Below are positions 20,202-29,453 of a DNA stretch of 64,000 nucleotides, piece by piece (positions within the stretch are counted from its first letter, which is position 1; every line of letters begins with the position of its first letter). The notes beneath the pieces were generated by a model. The model made no database searches. It was not told where the DNA came from and saw nothing but the letters and a program-made list of their open reading frames with translations. Source of the DNA: Sphingomonas sp. IC081 (GTDB taxonomy: Bacteria > Pseudomonadota > Alphaproteobacteria > Sphingomonadales > Sphingomonadaceae); the NCBI RefSeq assembly GCF_006874585.1, contig NZ_CP029761.1:3560001-3624000 (forward strand), given 5' to 3'. A program made the position numbers and the translations under genes.

Positions 20202-20959
20202 GTCGCAAAGCGCGGTTTCCAGCCGAGTACCTGCCGCGCCTTGCCATTGGCGACGCGGCGGTTCTCCGCATAGAACGCCCGCGCCATCGGGGAGAGCGCG
20301 GCTTCTTCCAGCGTCTGCAAAGGGGGCAGCGGCGCGCCGGTGAGGCGGCAGGCTTCCTCCACCACCCGGTTCTGGGCGCAGGGCAGGTCGTCGGCGAGGT
20401 TGTAGGCTCCTGCGGGGCCCTGAAGCCCCGCGATCACGCCCGAGGCGATGTCCGACACGTGCACGCGGCTGAACACCTGCCCGGGCAGGTCGATGCGATG
20501 CGCCCGGCCCTCGCGCACGCGGTCGAGCATGGAGCGGCCCGGGCCGTAGATCCCGGGTAGCCGGTAGACCCGCGCCCCCAGCGAGAGCCATTCGTGGTCC
20601 GCCTGCGCCCGCTCGGTACGGCGGCCTGTGCCGATGGGGGCGCTCTCGTCCACCCAGGCGCCGCCGGCATCGCCATAGACGCCGGTGGAGGACAGGTAGG
20701 ACAGCGCCTTGCCCTTCAGCGCGTCGCCATAACGCTCCAGCACCGGATCGAGCGGTTCGCCGCGCCCTTCGCTTCCCGGAGGGACCGAGGAGAGCACATG
20801 ATCGGCATCGGCCAGCGCGAGCCGCACATTGCCCTCGTCCTCGAAGGAAAGTGTGCCGTCGCGGCCGGTGGAGATCACTTCCCAGCCCATGCGGGACAGC
20901 CGCGCGGCCACCACAGAGGCGGTATAGCCAAGGCCGAAGATGAACAGGCGGGGCGGCAT
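20111..20959 (-). CDS. NAD(P)-dependent SDR/epimerase-type protein (YeeZ-like)
   Basis: 282-residue extended short-chain dehydrogenase-like protein. A Rossmann start (RLFIFGLGYTASVVAARL) gives the atypical GxGYxA nucleotide loop. LSSTGVYGDAGGAWVDE corresponds to the catalytic S and Y region with the Y in STGVYG. YRLPGIYGPGRS and FSRVHVSDIA follow as in NAD-dependent epimerases. The substrate is unknown. The C-terminal ~30 residues (ATTSPTVASPAPAIASG) are low complexity and lie in the antisense overlap with the EamA gene. Reads toward that gene. Confidence 0.82.
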   Translation of the reverse strand: MPPRLFIFGLGYTASVVAARLSRMGWEVISTGRDGTLSFEDEGNVRLALADADHVLSSVPPGSEGRGEPLDPVLERYGDALKGKALSYLSSTGVYGDAGGAWVDESAPIGTGRRTERAQADHEWLSLGARVYRLPGIYGPGRSMLDRVREGRAHRIDLPGQVFSRVHVSDIASGVIAGLQGPAGAYNLADDLPCAQNRVVEEACRLTGAPLPPLQTLEEAALSPMARAFYAENRRVANGKARQVLGWKPRFATYREGLRDISATTSPTVASPAPAIASGDQR

Positions 20960-21037
20960 CGCTTTTGCTTTCTCTCAAAAATCGCCGCGGATTCGTAGCG
21001 GCACGGCTGGCAATCGCAAGGCGGGGGGCTTAACTCG

Positions 21038-23677
21038 ATGCTTATGGACATCGCCAGCAACGCCGCCCACCCCGAAGCTGCTCCCGCCATCACGGCGCCG
21101 CCCGTGATCCGCCGGGAGGATTACCGGCCGCCCGAATGGCTGGTGCCGCAGATCGCGCTGGACTTCCGGCTGGGCATCGATGCCACGCATGTGACTGCGA
21201 AGCTCTCGGTCACGCGCAATCCGGCCGGCGAGGGCAGTTCGACTCTGCGCCTCAACGGCGACCAGATCGCCCCGCTTGCCGTGCGGGTCGACGGCGAGGC
21301 GGTGAACGACTGGCGGCTCGACGGTCCCGACCTGCTGGTGGCGCTTTCGGGCGAGGCGCACGAGGTCGAAGTCGAAACGGCAATGAACCCGGCGGGCAAC
21401 AGCCAGCTCATGGGCCTCTATGCGTCGAACGGCATGCTCTGTACCCAGTGCGAGGCCGAGGGTTTCCGCCGCATCACCTTTTTCCCCGATCGCCCCGACG
21501 TGCTCTCGACCTATTCGGTGCACATGGCCGGCGACAAGGCGCAGTTCCCGATCCTGCTTTCCAACGGCAACTGCACCGCCACGGGCGAGAATGCCGACGG
21601 CACGCACTGGGCGGAATGGCACGATCCCTGGCCCAAGCCGAGCTATCTTTTCGCGCTGGTGGCGGGCGACCTGGTGGCCAACCATGCGCAGTTCATCACG
21701 CTGTCCGGCCGCAAGGTCGATCTCAACATCTGGGTCCGCGCGGGCGACGAGCAGCGCACGCAGCATGCGATGGATTCGCTGATCGCCTCGATGAAGTGGG
21801 ATGAAGAGGCCTTCGGGCGCGAGTACGACCTCGACCTGTTCAATGTCGTTGCCGTGTCGGACTTCAACATGGGGGCGATGGAGAACAAGGGCCTCAACGT
21901 CTTCAACACCCGCTACGTCCTCGCCGAGCCGGAAACCGCCACCGATGCCGATTACGACGGGATCGAGAGCGTGATCGGCCACGAATACTTCCACAACTGG
22001 TCGGGCAACCGCGTGACCTGCCGCGACTGGTTCCAGCTTTCGCTGAAGGAGGGCTTCACGGTCCTGCGCGACCAGCTGTTCAGTGCCGACATGGGCAGCG
22101 AGCCGGTCAAGCGGATCGAGGATGTGCGCACCCTGCGGGGCGGCCAGTTCCCCGAGGATTCGGGCCCGCTCGCCCATCCGATCCGCCCCGATTCCTATCA
22201 GGAAATCAGCAATTTCTACACGGCGACCGTCTACAACAAGGGCGCCGAGGTGATCCGCATGATGCGGACGATGGCAGGCACCGAACGGTTCCGGCAGGGC
22301 ACCGACCTCTACTTCGACCGCCACGACGGCGAGGCGGCGACGTGCGAGGACTTCGTCAAGGCGATCGAGCAGGGCGCCGGGCTGGACCTTACGCAGTTCC
22401 GCCTGTGGTATTCGCAGGCCGGCACACCGCAAGTCGCGGTCTCGCTCACCTACGAGGGCGATGTGGCGACGCTGACCCTGGCGCAGACCGTCCCCGCCAC
22501 GCCGGGGCAGCCGGACAAGCAGCCAATGCCGATCCCGCTGCGCATCGCGCTCTATGACCGCGATACCGGCACCCATGCGGGCGAGCGGCTGATCGTGCTC
22601 GACAAGGCCGAGGACAGCTTCACGTTCGAAGGTTTCGCGCGCCTGCCGGTGCTGTCGATCAACCGCGGCTTCTCGGCCCCTGTCGCCATCGAGTTCGAAC
22701 GCGATGCCGAGGATCTGGTGTTCCTTGCCGCGCGCGATGACGATCCCTTTGCCCGCTACGAGGCCATGCAGAGCCTGGTCGTCCAGCACCTTGTCGCGGC
22801 CGTGGGCGGCGGGCTGGCGGATGCCGACCGGGCCGCCGGGCGCGCGGCCATCGGCAAGGGCTTTGCCGCGATCATCGCCGACGAGGCGCTGGACGACCTG
22901 ATGCGCGGCGAACTGATGATGCTGCCGACCGTCGCCTACCTGTCCGAGCAGGTGCTGGTGGCCGATCCATACGCGATCCACGAGGAGCGCGAGGCGCTCA
23001 AGCACTGGCTGGGCGGTGAACTGGCAAGTGAACTCAAGGCGCTGCACGACCGCGTTTCGGCGGTGTCCTATGGCCGCGATGCGGCAGCACGCGGGGCCCG
23101 CAAGGCCAAGGCGCAGGCGCTGATCCTGATCGCCTCGGGGGATGCCGCCGAGGGCGCTGCCCGCGCCATCGCCCAGTACCGCGCGGCCGACAACATGACC
23201 GACCGCCAGTCTGCGCTCACCGTCCTGTGCAACCTCGAGGGTCCCGAGCGGGACGAGGCCCTCGCCGACTTCCACCAGCGTTATCAGGGCAATGCCCTGG
23301 TGATCGACAAGTGGTTCCAGCTTCAGGCAAGCTGCTTCCACCCGCAGGTCCTGGACCATGTGAAGGCCTTGGCCGGGCATCCCGATTTCACGCTGTCCAA
23401 CCCCAACCGGGTGCGGGCTCTGTTCATGTCGCTGGCGCTCAATCCCAAGGGTTTCCATGATGTGAGCGGCGAGGGCTACCGCCTGATCGGTGACCTGATC
23501 CGCCGCCTCGACCCGCTCAATCCGCAGACGACTGCGCGGTTCGTTCCGCATCTCGGCCGCTGGCGCCGGATCGAACCGGTGCGCGCGGCGATGATGCGCG
23601 CCGAACTGGAAGAGATCATGGCGCAGGGCGAACTCTCGCGCGATGTGCGCGAACAGGTGGGCAAGAGCCTTGGCTGA
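21038..23677 (+). CDS. pepN: Aminopeptidase N (M1 family)
   Basis: 879-residue cytosolic zinc aminopeptidase. GAMENKGLNVFN (substrate amino-end binding) precedes the zinc site HEYFHNWSGNRVTCRDWFQL, i.e. HExxH plus the distal Glu in LKEGFTV. Length and C-terminal helical domain match the E. coli PepN subtype. It removes N-terminal residues from peptides in protein turnover. The ATG at 21038 gives MLMDIASNAAHPEA; the internal MDIA start is a close alternative. The 3' end overlaps the next gene. Confidence 0.95.
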   Translation: MLMDIASNAAHPEAAPAITAPPVIRREDYRPPEWLVPQIALDFRLGIDATHVTAKLSVTRNPAGEGSSTLRLNGDQIAPLAVRVDGEAVNDWRLDGPDLLVALSGEAHEVEVETAMNPAGNSQLMGLYASNGMLCTQCEAEGFRRITFFPDRPDVLSTYSVHMAGDKAQFPILLSNGNCTATGENADGTHWAEWHDPWPKPSYLFALVAGDLVANHAQFITLSGRKVDLNIWVRAGDEQRTQHAMDSLIASMKWDEEAFGREYDLDLFNVVAVSDFNMGAMENKGLNVFNTRYVLAEPETATDADYDGIESVIGHEYFHNWSGNRVTCRDWFQLSLKEGFTVLRDQLFSADMGSEPVKRIEDVRTLRGGQFPEDSGPLAHPIRPDSYQEISNFYTATVYNKGAEVIRMMRTMAGTERFRQGTDLYFDRHDGEAATCEDFVKAIEQGAGLDLTQFRLWYSQAGTPQVAVSLTYEGDVATLTLAQTVPATPGQPDKQPMPIPLRIALYDRDTGTHAGERLIVLDKAEDSFTFEGFARLPVLSINRGFSAPVAIEFERDAEDLVFLAARDDDPFARYEAMQSLVVQHLVAAVGGGLADADRAAGRAAIGKGFAAIIADEALDDLMRGELMMLPTVAYLSEQVLVADPYAIHEEREALKHWLGGELASELKALHDRVSAVSYGRDAAARGARKAKAQALILIASGDAAEGAARAIAQYRAADNMTDRQSALTVLCNLEGPERDEALADFHQRYQGNALVIDKWFQLQASCFHPQVLDHVKALAGHPDFTLSNPNRVRALFMSLALNPKGFHDVSGEGYRLIGDLIRRLDPLNPQTTARFVPHLGRWRRIEPVRAAMMRAELEEIMAQGELSRDVREQVGKSLG

Positions 23678-24455
23678 GCCCGCCCCGTTCCAAACCGTCG
23701 AAGTCCATCGCGCCGGGCTGCTCGAAGGTCTGCCGCACGGTTTCCTCGGCCGCCGCGGCGGGGTGAGCCTTGGGGAGGTTTCCGGGCTCAACGTCGGCCT
23801 CGGCTCGGGTGACGATCCGGAGGCGATTGCCGAGAACCGCCGCCGTGCGGTCGAAGCGGTACTGCCGGGCGGGCGGCTGGCGAGCCTCTACCAGGTCCAT
23901 TCGCCCGATTGCGTGGTGGTGGACGCAGATCCCTGGAGCGATGCCGAGCGGCCGCATGCCGATGCCCTCGTCACCGACCGTCCCGGCGTGGTGCTGGGGG
24001 TGCTGACGGCGGACTGCGCACCGGTCCTGCTGGCCGACCGCGAGGCGGGCGTGGTCGGTGCCGCCCACGCCGGCTGGAAAGGAGCGGTCGCGGGGGTGAC
24101 GGACCGGACGATTGCGGCGATGGTGGCGCTTGGCGCGGAACCGTCACGCATCGTGGCCGCTGTCGGCCCCTGTATCGCTGCGGTTTCCTATGAGGTGGAC
24201 GATGGGTTTCGCGCGCGTTTCCTGTCTGAGGCCGCCCGCAACGATGCCTTTTTTGCCGAAGGGCGGGCCGGGCACTGGCAGTTCGATCTCGAGGCTTATG
24301 TCGCCGCGCGTCTGCGCGCAGCCGGAATCGCCGGGGTCGAGTGTCTTGGCCTCGATACTTATGCGCAGCCGGAGCGATTCTATTCGTTTCGCCGCGCGAC
24401 GCACCGCCATGAAGCGAGCTACGGGCGGCAGTTCTCGCTGATCGCTGCGGCCTGA
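23643..24455 (+). CDS. pgeF: Polyphenol oxidase family / peptidoglycan editing factor PgeF
   Basis: Cu-oxidase_4 (YfiH) domain protein of ~270 residues. Metal and active-site motifs VHSPDC, LTADCAPVLLAD and AAHAGWKGAVAG are in order. E. coli YfiH/PgeF corrects misincorporated serine in peptidoglycan precursors, and related proteins show purine nucleoside activity. The ATG at 23643 overlaps pepN by 35 bp. A TTG at 23670 (LAEPAPF) would overlap by 8 bp and is a credible alternative start. Confidence 0.88.
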   Translation: MCANRWARALAEPAPFQTVEVHRAGLLEGLPHGFLGRRGGVSLGEVSGLNVGLGSGDDPEAIAENRRRAVEAVLPGGRLASLYQVHSPDCVVVDADPWSDAERPHADALVTDRPGVVLGVLTADCAPVLLADREAGVVGAAHAGWKGAVAGVTDRTIAAMVALGAEPSRIVAAVGPCIAAVSYEVDDGFRARFLSEAARNDAFFAEGRAGHWQFDLEAYVAARLRAAGIAGVECLGLDTYAQPERFYSFRRATHRHEASYGRQFSLIAAA

Positions 24456-24792
24456 TCGCCCCGGGGATCGATGCCGCCTCCGCGAGGTTGCGGTGCGTTC
24501 CCCGAGTCGCCGGATTTTCGCGCCTGCTCGCCGCAGTGCCGATCGGCGGGCCCGGTTCGTGCCATCGTCGTGCCAAAAAGGCGATTGGCTTGCTGGATTT
24601 TCGTGTATATCAGCCCAATTAGGTCGGTATTCGATCCGGGGCAGGCACAGCGATGTGTCCGGATATCCAGACCCTCTGCGGGGGATACCAGACTAGAAAA
24701 CAGAATGTGGTCAGGATCTGGGCTCGTTTTCCGGATTATGCCGGGGCGGGTTGTCGATAAGAACAAGTCAATAACGTAGGGCAAGGGCAAAC
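24456..24792. promoter_or_regulatory. Intergenic region with the presumed petABC promoter
   Basis: 337 bp with no convincing gene. It is AT-richer than its surroundings. TTGGCT (24585-24590) and TATATC (24606-24611) form a weak promoter-like pair with a short 15-bp spacer, about 180 bp before petA. No FNR-type palindrome is seen here, unlike upstream of the oxidase operons. Confidence 0.35.
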
Positions 24793-25326
24793 ATGGCTGA
24801 GGCAGACGGCGTGCGCCGGCGCGATTTCATCAATATCGCCGCAGTAAGCGCGGCGGGAGTTGCAGGCGTCGGGGTGGTCGTTCCGCTCGTCAGCCAGATG
24901 TCCGCTTCGGCAGACGTGCTTGCCGCAAGCTCCACGGAAGTCGACATTTCCTCGATCCAGCCGGGACAGGCGATCAAGGCGATCTTTCGCAAGCAGCCGG
25001 TCTTCGTGCGCAACCTCACCCCTCACGAGATCGAGGAAGCCAACAAGGTCGACGTCTCCAGCCTGCGCGATCCGCAGACGCTGGAAGAGCGGACCAAGGA
25101 AGGCAAGGAGAACTGGCTGATCACCATGGGGGTCTGCACCCATCTGGGCTGTGTGCCGCTGGGCGCCGGGGAGGGGGAGCCGCGCGGCGAATTCGGCGGC
25201 TACTTCTGCCCCTGCCACGGCTCTTCCTACGATACCGCCGCCCGTATCCGTAAGGGCCCCGCGCCCAAGAACCTCGAGGTTCCGGCATACGAATTCTCCA
25301 CTGACACGGTCGTCAAGATCGGCTGA
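24793..25326 (+). CDS. petA: Ubiquinol-cytochrome c reductase Rieske iron-sulfur subunit
   Basis: 177-residue Rieske protein of the cytochrome bc1 complex, carrying electrons from ubiquinol to cytochrome c1. The N-terminus has a twin-arginine-like signal/anchor (VRRRDFINIAAVSAAG, then a hydrophobic helix). The [2Fe-2S] ligands are in CTHLGCVP and CPCHGSSYD, and the two additional Cys form the structural disulfide. First gene of petABC, with 23 bp before petB. Confidence 0.96.
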   Translation: MAEADGVRRRDFINIAAVSAAGVAGVGVVVPLVSQMSASADVLAASSTEVDISSIQPGQAIKAIFRKQPVFVRNLTPHEIEEANKVDVSSLRDPQTLEERTKEGKENWLITMGVCTHLGCVPLGAGEGEPRGEFGGYFCPCHGSSYDTAARIRKGPAPKNLEVPAYEFSTDTVVKIG

Positions 25327-25349
25327 GGCGAAGCGAGAGGATAACGAAA

Positions 25350-26642
25350 ATGAGCTTTCCCTGGGCCAAGCAGTACACGCCAAGCCACCCCTTCATGCAG
25401 TGGATGGATGAAAAGCTTCCCATCCCCCGCCTCGTCTACAACGCGGTCGGTGGCGGCTACGAGGTCCCACGCAACCTCAACTATTTCTGGAACTTCGGTT
25501 TCCTTGCGGGGCTTTGCCTCGTGCTGCAGATCGTCACCGGTGTCGTCATGGCCATGCACTATGCGGCCAACACCGCCGTGGCCTTCGACACCATCGAGCA
25601 GACCATGCGCGACGTGAACTGGGGCTGGCTGATGCGCTATGCCCATGCCAACGGCGCCTCGGCCTTCTTTGTGGTCATCTACATCCACATCTTCCGCGGC
25701 TTCTTCTACGGTTCGTACAAGGCCCCGCGCGAGATGGTGTGGCTCCTGGGCGTGGTGATCTTCCTCTTGATGATGGCCACCGCTTTCATGGGCTACGTGC
25801 TGCCGTGGGGCCAGATGAGCTTCTGGGGCGCCAAGGTCATCACCGGCCTGTTCAGCGCCATTCCCTTCATCGGCGAGCCGCTCCAGCAGTGGCTGCTCGG
25901 CGGTTTCGCGCCGGACAACGCCGCGCTCAACCGCTTCTTCTCGCTCCACTTCCTGCTGCCCTTCGTGATCCTGGGCGTGGTGATCCTGCACATCTGGGCC
26001 CTGCACATTCCCGGCTCGTCGAACCCGACCGGCGTCGAGGTGAAGAGCAAGAGCGACACGGTTCCCTTCTATCCCTACTATGTCGCCAAGGACGGCTGGG
26101 CGATCGGCGCTTTCGCGATCCTGTTCTGCGCGGCGGTGTTCTTCTTCCCGAACTACCTCGGCCACCCGGACAACTACATTCCGGCCAACCCGATGAGCAC
26201 GCCGGCACACATCGTCCCCGAATGGTACTTCTGGCCATTCTACGCGATCCTGCGCGCCTTCACCCAGGACTTCCTGTTCATCCCGGCCAAGCTGATGGGC
26301 GTGCTGGCGATGTTCGGCGCGATCATAGTGTGGTTCTTCCTGCCCTGGCTGGACAAGTCGCCGGTGCGTTCGGGGGCCTACCGCCCGCTCTACCGCAAGT
26401 TCTTCTGGATCCTGGTGCTGGACATGCTGGTGCTGTTCAAGTGCGGCGGCGCCCCGGCGGCGGAGCCCTACGTCATGATCAGCCAGCTTGCGGCGCTCTA
26501 CTACTTCGCGCACTTCCTGATCATCATCCCGATCGTCTCGGCCATCGAGAAGCCGGATCCGCTGCCCTTCTCCATCACCGAGGCCGTTCTCGGCGCGGAT
26601 GAAGAAGCCAAGCTCGCTCCCGCCGCCGCGCCGGAAGCCTGA
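25350..26642 (+). CDS. petB: Cytochrome b subunit of the bc1 complex
   Basis: 430-residue polytopic subunit holding two b haems and both quinone sites. The first helices carry GVVMAMHYAAN and RYAHANGASAFF with haem-ligating His residues, HIFRGFFYGSYK follows, and the Qo-site motif PEW occurs in VPEWYFWPFYAI. About eight membrane helices, standard for alphaproteobacterial cytochrome b, with no fused c1 domain. Preceded by GAGAGGATAACGAAA, a good ribosome-binding region. Confidence 0.97.
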   Translation: MSFPWAKQYTPSHPFMQWMDEKLPIPRLVYNAVGGGYEVPRNLNYFWNFGFLAGLCLVLQIVTGVVMAMHYAANTAVAFDTIEQTMRDVNWGWLMRYAHANGASAFFVVIYIHIFRGFFYGSYKAPREMVWLLGVVIFLLMMATAFMGYVLPWGQMSFWGAKVITGLFSAIPFIGEPLQQWLLGGFAPDNAALNRFFSLHFLLPFVILGVVILHIWALHIPGSSNPTGVEVKSKSDTVPFYPYYVAKDGWAIGAFAILFCAAVFFFPNYLGHPDNYIPANPMSTPAHIVPEWYFWPFYAILRAFTQDFLFIPAKLMGVLAMFGAIIVWFFLPWLDKSPVRSGAYRPLYRKFFWILVLDMLVLFKCGGAPAAEPYVMISQLAALYYFAHFLIIIPIVSAIEKPDPLPFSITEAVLGADEEAKLAPAAAPEA

Positions 26643-26670
26643 TCAACAGCTGGAACGAAAGACGAAAGAC

Positions 26671-27483
26671 ATGGCACGCATTCTCTCGATCCTCGTCGGG
26701 CTGTTCTTCACGGTGGCTCTGGCCTGGTCCTTCGGTGTGGGGTTCTACACCTGGGCCACCGAGCCTCCGGCGCCCACCGCCGAGCATGAATTCCACATCA
26801 AGCCCGAGGAATTCCATTTCGCCAGCGATGGGCCCTTCGGCAAGTTCGATCGCCAGCAGCTCCAGCGCGGCTTCCAGGTTTACAAGGAAGTCTGCTCGGT
26901 CTGCCACGCGCTGCGCCACGTTGCCTTCCGCGATCTTGCCGCGCTCGGCTACAACGAGGCGGAAGTGAAGGCGATCGCCAAGGGTTTCCAGGTGCCCGTC
27001 TACAACCCGGCGACCGGTGAAGTGGCGACGCGCGAAGGCACGGCGACCGATTACTTCCCGCCGGTGGTCTATGGCGGCCAGGGTAGTCCGCCGGATCTCT
27101 CGCTGATCGCCAAGGCCCGCGAGGAAGGTCCGCAATATGTCCGCTCGCTGCTCAACGGCTATCGCGACCAGCCGGCCGAGCTTCTGAAGCAGTTCCCGGA
27201 TTCCAGGACTCCGGATGGCCTGCACTACAACCCGTACTTCGCGAACCTCAATCTCGCGATGCCGCCGCCGCTGACCGCCGATGGCCAGGTGACCTATTCG
27301 GATGGTACCAAGGCGACCAAGGATCAGATGGCAACCGATGTGGCCGCCTTCCTGATCTGGACCGCCGAACCCAAACTGGAGAAGCGCAGGCAGACCGGTT
27401 GGGCGGTGCTGGGTTTCCTGCTCTTCGCTACCGTGCTGGGCTACATGTCCTACCGGAACATCTGGGCCGGCAAGAAGCACTGA
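26671..27483 (+). CDS. petC: Cytochrome c1 subunit of the bc1 complex
   Basis: 270-residue protein with an N-terminal signal/anchor (MARILSILVGLFFTVALAW), haem site CSVCHALRHV near residue 75, AMPPPL supplying the methionine ligand, and a C-terminal anchor helix (GWAVLGFLLFATVLGYMSYR). Completes the bc1 complex that feeds the cbb3 oxidase. The ATG at 26671 follows the petB stop by 28 bp; an in-frame codon at 26599 would overlap petB and is rejected. Followed by a strong terminator. Confidence 0.95.
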   Translation: MARILSILVGLFFTVALAWSFGVGFYTWATEPPAPTAEHEFHIKPEEFHFASDGPFGKFDRQQLQRGFQVYKEVCSVCHALRHVAFRDLAALGYNEAEVKAIAKGFQVPVYNPATGEVATREGTATDYFPPVVYGGQGSPPDLSLIAKAREEGPQYVRSLLNGYRDQPAELLKQFPDSRTPDGLHYNPYFANLNLAMPPPLTADGQVTYSDGTKATKDQMATDVAAFLIWTAEPKLEKRRQTGWAVLGFLLFATVLGYMSYRNIWAGKKH

Positions 27484-27507
27484 CGGCCCGGCCGCGCCAT
27501 CAAATCG

Positions 27508-27545
27508 AAGGCCCCGCCTCCCCTTGGGACGGCGGGGCCTTTTGT
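27508..27545 (+). terminator. Intrinsic terminator after petABC
   Basis: AAGGCCCCGCC pairs with GGCGGGGCCTT across a ~12-nt loop and is followed by TTTTGTTTG. It lies 25 bp after the petC stop and before apt. Confidence 0.88.
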
Positions 27546-27576
27546 TTGTCACGTATAGGGGGTAGGGGCCGGGGCC

Positions 27577-28113
27577 ATGACACTCGACGAGATCAAGGCG
27601 ATCGTCCGCACGGTTCCGGACTTTCCCAAGCCCGGCATCCTGTTCCGCGACGTGACAACGCTGGTCGGCAACGGACCGGGTTTTGCCGCTGCGGTCGAAC
27701 TGATGGCCGAGCGGGCCCGTGCCGTCGGGGCCGAGGCCATCGCCGGGATCGAGGCGCGGGGCTTCATCTTCGGCGCCGCGATTGCCTCACGCCTGGGCCT
27801 GGGCTTTGTCTCGGTGCGCAAGCCGGGCAAGCTGCCGGTGCCGGTGCTCGCCATCGATTACGCACTGGAATACGGTACCGACACGCTGGAGGTCGATCCC
27901 GAGGCGGTGGCGGAGGGGCAGCATGTCGTCCTGGTCGACGATCTGCTGGCGACCGGGGGCACGGCGCTGGCGGCAGTCGAACTGCTGCGCAAGGCGGGCG
28001 CACGGGTTGACCATGCGCTGTTCGCCATTGATCTGTTTGAACTGGGCGGCGGTGAACGGCTGAAGCGAGCGGGTGTCGCGGCCGATGGGCTGCTCGCCTT
28101 CGAGGGCCACTGA
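27577..28113 (+). CDS. apt: Adenine phosphoribosyltransferase
   Basis: 178-residue purine salvage enzyme: adenine + PRPP to AMP + PPi. Typical start (DEIKAIVRTVPDFPKPGI), FRDVTTL loop, GIEARGFIFG and the PRPP-binding motif VVLVDDLLATGGTA. Length is that of the family. The promoter must lie in the short gap after the petC terminator. Confidence 0.96.
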   Translation: MTLDEIKAIVRTVPDFPKPGILFRDVTTLVGNGPGFAAAVELMAERARAVGAEAIAGIEARGFIFGAAIASRLGLGFVSVRKPGKLPVPVLAIDYALEYGTDTLEVDPEAVAEGQHVVLVDDLLATGGTALAAVELLRKAGARVDHALFAIDLFELGGGERLKRAGVAADGLLAFEGH

Positions 28114-28217
28114 CCCTCATTCACGAAATTTCACAAGAGAAGCGTTGACGAGCCGCCGCTTCTCGTGGCAAGCGCCTGCCTCTGGCGGCGCAAGCCCCAT
28201 CGGCAGGTTCCGAGCGG

Positions 28218-28291
<74 letters not shown>

Positions 28292-28315
28292 GCCGCCCTT
28301 TACGACATCCTGGTT

Positions 28316-28501
28316 TTACTCCGGCGGCAGGGCCGCGGCAGTGACCACCATGCGCCCGAGGAACACCGGCTTGTCCGCACCGACCACGATTGGCTGGCCG
28401 GGCTGCGGGAGTGTGTCCTTGCGCTCCAGTCCGGGGGCAATGCCGTAAGCCAGCGAAGAGGATGCGGCGATGGCGGCGGCGGTCTGGAACAGGCGGAACA
28501 T
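28316..28501 (-). CDS. Small secreted or membrane-anchored protein of unknown function
   Basis: 61-residue ORF. MFRLFQTAAAIAASSSLAYG looks like a signal peptide or anchor, followed by PGLERKDTLPQPGQPIVVG and a short tail ending AAALPPE. No family recognised. The composition and ATG start favour a real gene over a shadow, but the evidence is limited. Lies next to tRNA-Gly on the opposite strand. Confidence 0.5.
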   Translation of the reverse strand: MFRLFQTAAAIAASSSLAYGIAPGLERKDTLPQPGQPIVVGADKPVFLGRMVVTAAALPPE

Positions 28502-28810
28502 CCGGAAAAGCCCTTTGCGAACTGGCGACGTCTTCCCTTGTGAGGGGCAGCTGTCGCAGGGCTATGTTCGGTCCGCACCACTTTGTGTAAAAGTGTCTCC
28601 GTCTCGCGACCATGGCGAAAGCGCCTCGCAGTTTCAGTCGGCCTTGAGGCGATAATATGTTTTGGTGCGGCTTTCATTTACGAAACTGGGCATAGTGACG
28701 GGATGAATTCCAGCGCCTGGGCGGAATTCCGTGCGAATGCACGAAGTGTCGTTTTCCGATTGAGCATAATCCTGTAAGCGTTCGTTCCGTAAATCGTGTG
28801 GAGGATCGCC
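28502..28810. promoter_or_regulatory. Intergenic region with inverted repeats upstream of the peroxiredoxin/ArsR pair
   Basis: 309 bp without a convincing gene, AT-richer than the neighbours. Two inverted repeats lie together: GAATTCC (28705-28711) with GGAATTC (28723-28729), and GTGC-GAAT-GCAC (28731-28742). They sit 70-105 bp before the peroxiredoxin start, where an operator for the co-encoded ArsR regulator would be expected. TTGAGCATAATCC lies further downstream as a possible -10 region. Confidence 0.45.
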
Positions 28811-29452
28811 TTGGACAGTCAGGAGCCGCTTTTGCAGCCGCTGCGTATCGGTGAAAGGATGCCGCGTTTCGTGGCACGCAGCACGCAAGGGCCCTTCGAT
28901 CTTGATGCCTATCGCGGGGAGTGGCTGATCCTGTTTTCCCACCCCGCCGACTTCACCCCTGTCTGCACCAGCGAAGTGCTGGCGCTTGCGCGTGCGGCGC
29001 CGCGATTCGAGGCGCTGGGCTGTCGACTGGCCGGGCTTTCTGTCGATAGCCTCTATTCACATCTCGCCTGGATTCGTCTCATGCGAGACACGACGGGAGT
29101 GGCGATCAATTTCCCCATCATCGAAGATCCGACGATGGAGATCGCCCGGGGGTTCGGCATGGTCGGGGCGGGCGCACATGATTCCGCGACGGTGCGGATG
29201 ACCTATTTCATCGATCCGGACGGGGTGCTGCAGGCGCTCAACAGCTATCCGCTGACGGTCGGGCGTTCGATCCCGGAAATGCTGCGGCTGCTGACCGCGC
29301 TGCAAGGCGTGGGTGAGGGCGCGGGGCTGGCGCCGGCGGACTGGCAGCCGGGAGACGCCTTGTGGCCGGTTCCCGCGGAGACGGCGGAAGCAGCGCTGGC
29401 CAGCGCAGGGCCCGCAGCCTGGTTCTACGCCCCTCAAGACAAGGGGCGCTGA
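28811..29452 (+). CDS. Peroxiredoxin (1-Cys/Prx6-like)
   Basis: 213-residue thiol peroxidase. The peroxidatic Cys is in HPADFTPVCTSEV near residue 45, the catalytic Arg lies in the later TVRMTYFIDPDG strand, and an extended Prx6-type C-terminal domain follows. The TTG at 28811 is chosen because GGAGGA sits six bases upstream of it; a GTG at 28796 would place that ribosome-binding site inside the gene. Reduces peroxides, likely in the cytoplasm. One base separates its stop from the ArsR start. Confidence 0.88.
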   Translation: MDSQEPLLQPLRIGERMPRFVARSTQGPFDLDAYRGEWLILFSHPADFTPVCTSEVLALARAAPRFEALGCRLAGLSVDSLYSHLAWIRLMRDTTGVAINFPIIEDPTMEIARGFGMVGAGAHDSATVRMTYFIDPDGVLQALNSYPLTVGRSIPEMLRLLTALQGVGEGAGLAPADWQPGDALWPVPAETAEAALASAGPAAWFYAPQDKGR

Positions 29453-29453
29453 C

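Noticed and set aside
20975..23791. 938-codon leftward frame opposite pepN
   Set aside because: Typical high-GC antisense frame; aminopeptidase N with its zinc motif is on the other strand.
24456..24792. FNR box or riboswitch before petABC
   Set aside because: No TTGAY-N4-RTCAA palindrome and no recognisable aptamer core was found by eye.
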